64,000 nucleotides of DNA from Ptychodera flava (Eukaryota > Hemichordata > Enteropneusta > Ptychoderidae), in NCBI RefSeq assembly GCF_041260155.1, contig NC_091938.1:13173428-13237427 (forward strand). The letters run 5' to 3'. Position numbers and translations under genes: made by a program. The notes beneath the pieces were generated by a model. The model did not search any database. It had not been told where the DNA came from and saw nothing but the letters and a program-made list of their open reading frames with translations. This document shows positions 56,130 through 64,000 of the stretch, piece after piece; position 1 is the first letter of the stretch; the number at the start of each line of letters is the position of its first letter.

Positions 56130-56827
56130 AAGTTTTGATTCCAAATCATGAGAGAATAGAGGAACCCTCAAATTTTTCATCTTTGACATTTGAATGTAAA
56201 AGGAATCTTTAAGTCTGCTTTGGCAATCCCATCCTGCTGTGCAAAATGTTATGCAAAGTTGCATTGAAATCAATTTCAAATGAACTCTAGTGATGGTATA
56301 TCAATGCTATTCTTTGTTATGATCACCGGACGAGCCACCTGGTTATACTGTAAACATGAAGTGTGTCAGTCTTCTTGAAGATTATTTTTTCTGGCTCACG
56401 AGGTTACAGTCATTTCTTGTATGTACTGTGTTGTAACATGTCAGCCTCAGTGTGTCTTTGTACTTGCAGTCTTCAAGTCAATTTTAGAATTTCTGGACAT
56501 TTCTGTGCATCAGCTCTGTACCAGTAAATCCAATATATAAAATTGTCTTTTCTGGATTCAGAGGGGCATGTCAATATGGCTAAGAAGGCACACTGGTCTG
56601 ACACTATTTCCAGTGTTTTTGCTAATAGGATGGCAAGCCATGAAACTTTGCTGTGGTTGTACTTGTTTTACCAACGTAGCCATATTTGAAGACAGTAGTG
56701 ATGGTCCCAGGATTCTTAGACCAGCATGTTCAGCACTTTTGTTCAAAAGCTCCTTTTTTATGTAACAAATAATGCAGTAAGAAAGCATATTTGTTGAATT
56801 TTGAAAAACTATTTTTTACATAGTAAT

Positions 56828-56833
56828 AATAAA
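56828..56833 (+). terminator. Candidate TAF5 polyadenylation signal (distal)
   Basis: AATAAA about 1.1 kb after the TAF5 stop, followed by TTTATGTCAAG and GTTTGTG. Confidence 0.4.
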
Positions 56834-56849
56834 CCAAGTTTATGTCAAG

Positions 56850-58046
56850 AAATAAGTTTGTGACATGATGGGTTTCAAGCCAAAAGAGTAATTATCATAT
56901 ACCTCAAGCCACATTCCTGTGTAACCCTATGGAAAGAAGCACTGTTATATTTGTGCATTAATTTGCCATATCACACTGAATCACACTTTAATGGTCTAAA
57001 TATGGGCAATAGCGTGCATTTCTGAACTTCATTCATTCTGGTCTCTGCATTGCTCTCTACAAACATGCCATTCCTACACAAGCCAGTGCGAGATTCGAAA
57101 AATGTCTCTTACTCTGATCATAGAGGTGACAGTGAAGCTAACAACAGCAGCTGATTTTCCTATTGAAATCATGATACCGATGATCCCTGCTTTTCTTGAA
57201 AGATGAGATTGAGTACAATTCGTGCATTGGTACATGAACCTATCTGTTAACCTCAAGATATGTGAAAGATTCTAAAACTAGTCACATCACAGTGCTATGT
57301 CAGAAAAGAATCAATAAGGGGGGCTACCTTTCAAAATGACAGCACTTTTGATTTAAACAATCTTCATAATACACGAAGAATCATACTTATCATATCATAC
57401 TTAGTGGCATTTCAAAACAAACTTGCTGTCACAGCTTCTTACTTTGAATCATGCTGACTTGGTTTAGAAATAATTTTGAGTTTTGGCGAAAGTCTCAACA
57501 AGTGATTACCGCAAGTATGAAGTGTTGGAGATTCAATAGAGTGACGGCAGATCAGTGTGACAGATACAAAGTCAACCAAATGCAACCACCAGGAAAAGTA
57601 AGTGGAGAAGGTCGACCATGTGTAAAGTGAACTACCAGGAAAAGTAAGTAGAGAGTTAGTGCTTTGGTAGTGACACTGATGTCTTCAACTGTGTAATTTC
57701 CTGACTATAGTCCATTCTTGTTGTTTGCAATTGCAGTTGGATTGTCAGCTTGCAGGGAAAATGGAAGAACAGGGCTGATAGAGTGAATTGCCCTTCTGTG
57801 TTAATAATTTGTTTTTAGATCACAAAGTCAAGGTGAAAAAGAACTAAAGCAGACAAACATTGCAAACAGAATATAACAAAGCAGACTTGCCTCTCTTTCC
57901 ACAATCTGATTATCGTCCGAATGTACAGGTAATTGCACATTGCAGAACAAAACAGCAAGTCAATTATGCTCTTACTCAATTCATATTTCCATGACACTCT
58001 ATTGAAGGATGCTGTACCATGTGTCTATTCCTTGTAGTACTGTATA
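56850..58046. other. Intergenic sequence downstream of TAF5
   Basis: No supported gene. A short direct repeat (ACCAGGAAAAGTAAGT) occurs twice near 57588 and 57631. Confidence 0.5.
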
Positions 58047-58627
58047 TTAAAGTGGCACTCCCACTTGGTAACATTTTTAAAACACATTTTTTTAACATAA
58101 TGACCGTAGATCATTATGTTATAGGGGTTGAGTGGGATGTCGTCCATTGAAAATTTTCCGTAAACGACAAAAAGTGGAAAACTGCTAAACAGACTGCGTT
58201 GATATTTGGTACAGATGTTTAGACTAATGTCAAGGTTCCGATTCCGAAAAATGGTGCCAAACGGATCAGCGGTTAGATAGATATGGGAAATTGTTGACCC
58301 CCTTTTTCAACTAATTGATTTTAGGGGCCTTCCATATGTGTATTTTTGGAAGGTACACCAATCCTGCATTTTGGACTGTATTATGAGTTATGGAACAGAA
58401 ATGTGTGTTAGATGAATGCTAGAAACATGGAGGATGCACTGAATGGCAGTATCAGATATTTCCACGCTCTTTTGGGCATCAAAAGCGATAAAAGAAACAT
58501 ATTTCATACTTTAGATTCTCACATTTGAGATGACCCTAGGCATTTGTAAAGTAAACATCCTTGAGTCAATATACAGACTTTGACATTCCAGAGATTAAGT
58601 ATCCACGACCTCACATGTTACAGTCTC

Positions 58628-58719
58628 TTAACCCTTTCACCACCATGGTATGGCCCAAACCCATTGTTATCAATGGTGAGTGTGGACCTGTTTAGATGGA
58701 ATTAGGGGTGAACAGGTTA
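58628..58719 (+). repeat. Dispersed repeat A, copy 4
   Basis: The most complete copy: TTAACCCTTTCACC at the left, GGCCCAAACCCATTGTTATC in the middle, GGGGTGAACAGGTTA at the right. Its two ends (TTAACC and GGTTA) are inverted, so the family is probably a tiny TTAA MITE. Confidence 0.65.
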
Positions 58720-58925
58720 CACAATGAAGTTACAAGTTTAAGGTTAGATATGAAGCTAGCACTAGCATCTGTCCTGAGCATCTGTCCTTGTGTTCTCACA
58801 GGAAATTACAGGGAACAAAAAATTATTTGAGAAGTTTCTCTTCTTTAAATAGAAGCTATATTACAATTTAATCCTGTCATGGATGGATTGCTCTCAAATG
58901 ATCTGAAACACAGTTATTGGCCATA

Positions 58926-59194
58926 AGGCCAAAGTAATTAAATTCTTTGTTTTGCGTCCCCGCCCGCTTAGGTTTTTTATGTTTTCATAAAAAAACACAC
59001 ACAGTGTATTTGAATAGAAAATTTTAGGACACAACTGCTTAGCTTTTCTGAACTAAAATTTTGTTAAAATTTTTTATTTGCTGCAATCAAATTACATTGT
59101 GTTAATTTTCTTGTGTGTGTTTTTCAGCCGCTTAGACGCGTACCTTTTCGCATTCAGAGTGGACGCAAAACAAAGAATTTAATTTCTTTGGCCT
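58926..59194. mobile_element. 269-bp MITE with TA target duplication
   Basis: Terminal arms 58926-58959 and 59161-59194 are inverted, 33 of 34 identical, starting AGGCCAAAG. Flanked by TA on both sides (58924-58925, 59195-59196), as for Tc1/mariner-type insertions. It lies within the larger TTAA element, so it inserted later. Confidence 0.8.
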
Positions 59195-60700
59195 TAGCAA
59201 CAAATCTATAGCAAGATTTATGTAAAGTTCATGAACTTACACAAGGTATTAGACAAAAAGATGACCATGACTTTGCTGCCCTACATGTACTAGATCATCT
59301 TGCCCCCTTGCAGTAACTCAGTTCATTCCTATCTTAGCTTCAGTTACTACTTTCAACATTTATTTCATTCAGATTTCCTTAGCTTAGTGTATAATTTCGT
59401 AATCTTAATTACTGTCAACTTAGCTTTACTACACTTATTCTAACCTCATTATTCTTACACTACTGTTATACCTTATAACCACAAAATTTTTCAAGAGATG
59501 CATACGTGATTGTCACTCAACAAACCATTTACAGATATGTCTTCTGCTTTTTTCTCCGTATACATATACATGTCTCTTTTCTCATAAAAATGGGCTTAAA
59601 ATCGCAATGTGAAAAATAGTCTTTCAGCTATATGTTGCACATTGACTTTGTGGTCTGTCTAATTCACAGTGAGTGGGGTTGTTGATAAATGCCGATAATA
59701 CTAGACGGTCATTATGTCCAAGTGCCATTGGCGGTATTTTTAATGCCAACGGTCGATATTTGACGTGGCAACTGCACACGGATCGTGAGATATAGATAAA
59801 AACATGTCATTTCCCGAACGTATTTTTCACATCCCAAAGTTTTACAATCGTTTCTGATTATGACCCGAAATCCCCCTTGATGTACTGTTATGCTGATTGA
59901 CGATATTCTAGGGAATCCATAATAAATTAGTTTACCTCCCACAGTGAAGAAGTAACAGCATTATGCCTTTACCTCAGGTAAGTTTTTTTAAAAGTTCTCC
60001 GTAGTTTTTGTCGTTTTCATTATTCTCAATCAGTTGTATTATATTTTTAACCAATACCACATAGATATCAGTTTTTTATGTGTAAAATATTAGCTGCCTC
60101 TGATGACTACATTTTGTCATCAGCCAGTGCTGAGACAGCCTGTTGGCCGAAACTAAGTTCCGTTTCATAACAATGTTTCCAATTTGAATATCGTCAAGAA
60201 AATGTACAGTTCAGATTTATATCACTGATATCATCTCCTACCGCGTCAAGGTAGTTTTTCCCATGTTCAGTTTCAAAATGTTGAATGTCCATTGCCACTG
60301 TATTGCATTGAATTGTTGACTCGAGTCGACTATCTGTGTAGTGTGCTCTTAGCATGGCAAAGATGTGTTATATTTAGGTGTGCCAACCACGATTATCCAG
60401 AGTGTTTCCATGATGAAATGTTGGTTTTTTTCAAGTCAAATGTACTCTAAATGTTTAGACGGTTTTCCTGTAGAAAGGGTTAATCTGTGTGCGACCAGAA
60501 TTGAGTCACAGCCCACCAATGCTTCGATTATCAATGGGTAAGAATGCCGAGGCACTCCCAATAGTTTTCCCAGCGGCTATACTTGTCACGTATGCAAATT
60601 CTGGTGGAATCAGCAAAGCTTTTTCGTTTTTGTGCCGAGTCAGTGAGACTCGACTTTCTCCCGCGCGTCACGGGGCATGACCGATCACTGATGCGAGCAC

Positions 60701-60836
60701 AGTCCCTTGGTGGGCTATTCAGCTCTGGGACTATTCGCCCCATAGACGAGTGTACAGAAGCGAGAAACAACCCTTGCTTCTGTACACTCGTCTATGGGGC
60801 GAATAGTCCCAAAGCTGAACAGCCCACCAAGCGACT
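60701..60836. repeat. 61-bp near-perfect inverted repeat with 14-nt spacer
   Basis: Arms 60701-60761 and 60776-60836 match at 58 of 61 positions. CG-rich compared with flanks. It lies inside the compound TTAA element and could fold as a long hairpin. Confidence 0.9.
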
Positions 60837-61282
60837 GTGATGCGAGAGGTACTATGGCGTATAGCAGCATCAGCGTAGACTCGTACTCCCTAGCTTAGTT
60901 GACAATGGCCCCAGTGCCGAACGGTCGATTTTCGGAAGCTGAATTTATGTGGGCCACAGGAATTCAAACTTTTTAACTTTTTTGAGGACATGTTTTTATC
61001 GATATCTCACGATCCGTGCGCAGTCACCACGTCAAATATTGACCGTTGGCATTAAAAGAATGTGTTTTAAAAATGTTACCAACTGGGAGTGCCTCTTTAA
61101 AGTGACAAACCATTTTCTAATGATAAGTAAAATTATACATTGTTATAGCCATTGGAATCTTAAGACGTTGAGTCTGTTGAGATTGCATATATACCTGAAA
61201 CAAACACAACATAAACTTAAGAATGCAATTTACATTATACTTTTTTCGCTCTGTTTTGCATAATATTAATATCTCTACTAGC

Positions 61283-61440
61283 AAGATTACTTGCCAGTGC
61301 AGTGGGGCTTTCATGTTCAACTATGACAGAGCAAACTCTGTACCTGACCATTCTGTTCGATGTCAATGTGTCATTTGCTGTTCGTAATCTTGCATTGTAT
61401 TCTGGGTCTTATCTGTGGGCATGCACTGTTAGTCCCTACA
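61283..61440 (+). repeat. Start of the duplicated exon-like block (copy 1, left part)
   Basis: AAGATTACTTGCCAGTGCAGTG and a later TTCGATGTCAATG phrase recur at 63150-63275. The remainder of this copy resumes at about 62650, separated by a repeat-rich insertion of about 1.2 kb. Confidence 0.35.
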
Positions 61441-61670
61441 GACGAAGTTAATTAGGTTCCATCTATCCGTCCATGCAGATATTGCAGACATGCCTGAGCA
61501 AATTCCTTTCAAACTTGGTACATGGAAAATTCATTATGATACATATGCTGTAAAACTTCATACTATTGATAAAGTGGTTTCAATCGGGTTCAAACTCACA
61601 ACGTATGGCACCCAGTAACCTAGCTGAAAAGCCACAGACAAAACCGCTCGGCCAAATCCCCAATCTCAAA
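61440..61670 (-). mobile_element. tRNA-derived SINE
   Basis: On the minus strand 61665-61577 has an A box TGGCCGAGCGG and a B box AGTTTGAACCC at the spacing of a class II (Leu/Ser-like) tRNA with a long variable arm. Downstream is a body with GACATGCCTGAG in complement and the CCATGCAGATATTGCAGA block shared with 11.97-12.04 kb. Mutated tRNA stems make this a SINE head, not a working tRNA. Confidence 0.55.
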
Positions 61671-61689
61671 AAGATTGGTTCAATAATTG

Positions 61690-61945
61690 AGCTTAGTTGT
61701 TACAATTTTGGTGATCCTAGGGTTGTCTTCTGTTTGATTTGTCAAAATTGTGGTGAAATTTTGATATTTGTATTGGAGCAATTTTTCTCATTTTGGTCAA
61801 AAATTAATTTTCTCCGAATTGAATGTTCTGATTGCTTTGAAACTTGGTATGCATGTACCTATAGTGGCAACCTTAGTTGTCAAATTGTGGTGAAAATTTC
61901 ATATTTGTATTTTTGGGGCAATTGTTCCCATTTTGGTCAAAAAGT
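61690..61945 (+). repeat. Diverged tandem repeat, unit about 155 bp
   Basis: Two units share TTGTCAAATTGTGGTGAAA, CATATTTGTATT, CAATT, CATTTTGGTCAAAA and an adjoining CTTGGTATGC. It is part of a dispersed repeat that extends the SINE-containing insertion. The 166-codon frame across it is chance. Confidence 0.5.
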
Positions 61946-62649
61946 CTTGGTATGCTTGTTCTCAGGGCTAAACTTAATTAAGTATCACTCTGGCCTGCCA
62001 CATCAAACTAAATGTGAGCCAAGTGTCATTGATGCTTTGTTTTCTGTAGTAAAGTCAGGCATCTGAACATGGAAAGAATGTTTGTAATTAGTGATCTATA
62101 TCCTTAACGTGCTGCAGATGTTTATTGGCTCATATCTGGCCTTCTGATTTTTTATGTCAAAAGCCATTACTGAGACATGCCTGGACCAGTTTCATGCAGA
62201 TTAACTGAATTTTGACATTTCAAGAGCAGCATGCACATGACATAGTAATTCTCTTGAACTTGGTAAAAAGACATTACCTCATGCCATTCATTCTAATGTC
62301 TACTTGTTTACAATCCAATCCAATATGGGCATCAGTCACAGACAGGTGTTTGGCACCCTTCCTTTTACATAAATAATCGCAATCATACCAATCCATAATC
62401 CAATAACAGTAGGTCAAAATTTGTAAGACAATAGTTGTAAACATAGACACAAAACAGCACAGAACAGACAGTAAATAGACGGTACAAACAAAGTCAAATT
62501 CATGAAAGAAAGATATATGGACCTCTGGCCAAAAGACCAAGAAGTGATGTCAGGTGCCCCACATGTGGCACATGTGGCATGATGTGCATCATATTGACTT
62601 CAATTTAGTTAATTCCTCTAACACATTCCCAATTACAAGCAGGTACTGT

Positions 62650-62900
62650 CATTGTCAGTCAATGACTTGTTTTTGGTGTTTATACCTGTGTTGCTTGTAT
62701 TAAAATTCTTTCACTTTGTGTTCTTTCTCTTCCAGGTATTTATGAATGTGGCATTACTCCAAGCGGTCAAGACATCTATCAAAGTGCCTTCTGGATGCCT
62801 TGACAGTTCATTAAGTACAGCTATGAACTGTTTGGTCCGTGCCAGGCACTCACAGTTTGTTTCTACAGCAACATAGCAGAGTTTGCATAAAACATTTCAA
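62650..62900. other. Exon-like block, copy 1
   Basis: A strong plus-strand acceptor (TTCTTTCTCTTCCAG, ending 62735) leads into an open frame to 62876. The minus strand is open too, with phrases such as LARTKQFIAVLNELSRHPEG. A second, decayed copy lies 656 bp further on. I do not recognise the protein on either strand. It could be the end of a gene lying beyond the window, or a repeat. Confidence 0.25.
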
Positions 62901-63299
62901 ATAATCTAGGCATAGTTGTAGATGTTTTAAGCTATATTTCTTACAATCAACTGTAAACAAAGTATGTCAAAATATGTGACAAACTGTATACTAATGAAAA
63001 CATTTTCATAGTCATTGAGAAATCGTAATATTTTCAACATGTTGACAAGGATAGATACATGAGTCAAACGTGACACAAACATTCAGAGAATGTAATCTAC
63101 ATGACAGGGCTTATGGCACCCCTCTGTTTGTTCATAAATACCAAAATGTAAGATTACTTGCAGGCGCAGTGTAGATGAACTGTGTGGCTTTAGTAAGTGG
63201 TACAAAAATACAACAAAGCAATCGCACACATTTAATTTGGTACCTTGCCAGTTCTGCCCGATGTCAATTAATGTATAAGCTGCCTGTCAAAATCATGTA

Positions 63300-63570
63300 T
63301 TTTCTCATTCTTGAACTTTTTTGTGCTTTTACCTGTGTTGCCTGTATCTGCTATATTCAACTTCTTTCACTTTGTGTTCTCTCATTTCCAGGTATTTACA
63401 GGTGGTATCATTTTAAACAGATATTTGTGACCTTGCCTGTCTGATATCAGAGCCGATAAAAATACTTGCTAGATGCCTGAACAGTTCACAAAGTTCAGCT
63501 ATGAACTGTTTGGTGTATGCCAGGTACTTAAGTGTTCCCATTGCAACATAGCAGAGTTTGCACAAAGTCT
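63300..63570. other. Exon-like block, copy 2 (decayed)
   Basis: Same order of blocks as copy 1: CACTTTGTGTTCT, TTTCCAG/GTATTTA (acceptor ending 63391), GCTATGAACTGTTTGGT, GCCAGG and CAACATAGCAGAGTTTGCA. The plus-strand frame of copy 1 is closed here soon after the acceptor. Confidence 0.35.
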
Positions 63571-64000
63571 GAAAATAATGACCAAGTGCCCCATCCATCA
63601 CTAATATGAATACAGACAATGGTGAAGAATACAATGTAATTTTATTTAAAAAATGTCAAATTAATAGTAACTACAACAGCACTCAAATAAACAGTCAAAC
63701 GATATTTCATTCACGCCATTCCAAATCTTACAACTGTAATACATGCATCTTTTCAAGACATCCAGTTCACAGAATATCATACAGCTGAAAAGCAGTTCAT
63801 GCCACTGAGTGGTTGTAGTTTGAAGTTATGTAGTGTCTTGGTGACAGTTACTAAGCTGGCCCTAAGGCTTACTGCTTGAAAATTGAAAGGGCTATGTAAA
63901 ACCTGACTTTGACTTAATTTGCTAGCTTGTGCCAAGAGCAGGGTCTATTTACCTGTATTTTGCTGTATTATAACAGACAATTTCCGTTTTTACCATGCAG
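63571..64000. other. Right edge of the window
   Basis: No supported feature. The last bases (TTTCCGTTTTTACCATGCAG) resemble a plus-strand splice acceptor, so an exon might begin just outside, but this cannot be tested here. Confidence 0.2.

Larger units (their letters stand above)
58047..61100. mobile_element. TTAA-flanked TIR element(s), about 3.05 kb, compound
   Basis: 58047-58088 and 61059-61100 are inverted and match at 40 of 42 positions, each starting TTAAAG(T/A)GGCACTCCC. A second inverted pair lies inside: 59737-59808 against 60987-61057, about 90 percent alike. The inner left copy appears to have lost part of its tip. The span is therefore either one element with internal change or two related elements of 1.4 and 3 kb sharing the right end. 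It contains a separate MITE, a copy of repeat A and a 61-bp inverted repeat. No transposase frame. Confidence 0.6.

Noticed and set aside
60489-60840. Overlapping frames on both strands
   Set aside because: They come from CG-rich sequence and the 61-bp inverted repeat; the two arms give mirrored peptides.
61577-61665. tRNA-Leu/Ser-like gene on the minus strand
   Set aside because: A and B boxes are recognisable but the stems are mutated and the sequence continues into a SINE body; not a functional tRNA.
61566-62066. 166-codon plus-strand frame
   Set aside because: Crosses a SINE head and a diverged tandem repeat; the repeated peptide phrases are repeat-derived.
1-64000. CRISPR array, rRNA genes, LTR or retrovirus-like elements
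   Set aside because: No regularly spaced direct repeats, no rRNA-like blocks, and no paired long direct repeats or capsid-type frames were seen; the only reverse transcriptase trace is Penelope-like.

Overview
The window is a gene-sparse, AT-rich, intron-rich animal locus. It holds four host genes that can be assigned from conserved protein sequence, set among many short transposable elements. The repeat content (Harbinger-like, Penelope-like, tRNA-derived SINE, several TIR families) and the linkage of Rab5 to PP2D1 fit a marine invertebrate, probably a deuterostome. The species itself cannot be read from the sequence.

Layout, left to right. (1) About 0.25-15.4 kb, plus strand: a complete Rab5 GTPase gene with five coding exons (214 aa, CCKS prenylation tail). 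Its third intron (between coding exons 3 and 4) carries a 2.3 kb Harbinger-like element that itself contains a broken Penelope-like retroelement with a hammerhead-like core. (2) About 18.0-35.5 kb, minus strand: a PP2C-like gene matching the PP2D1 family (two coding exons, 795 aa), tail-to-tail with Rab5, with altered catalytic residues. (3) About 36.3-42.8 kb, minus strand: RPL41. Its 25-codon reading frame is split over three tiny exons spread across 5.4 kb, and its introns hold two full-length TIR elements. (4) 43.07-55.74 kb, plus strand: TAF5 of TFIID, 18 coding exons, 680 aa, complete from LisH to the WD40 propeller. TAF5 and RPL41 are divergent and share an upstream region of about 240 bp. 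(5) 55.8-64 kb: no assignable gene. It has several TIR elements, a 61-bp near-perfect inverted repeat, a SINE, and a duplicated exon-like block.

The genes serve endosome fusion (Rab5), a probable pseudophosphatase role (PP2D1), the ribosome (RPL41) and Pol II initiation (TAF5). They are not a pathway. Their neighbourhood matters mainly as ancient linkage (Rab5-PP2D1) and as a shared promoter (RPL41-TAF5).

All splice junctions were read by eye. The three longer gene models (Rab5, PP2D1, TAF5) and RPL41 each sum to a multiple of three with GT-AG introns throughout. No CRISPR array, rRNA gene or intact tRNA gene was seen. No previously undescribed system can be claimed. The strongest leads are a repeated TGAGGGCGCT motif, a 12-bp repeat at both ends of a PP2D1 intron, and the GC-rich TIR element inside RPL41.
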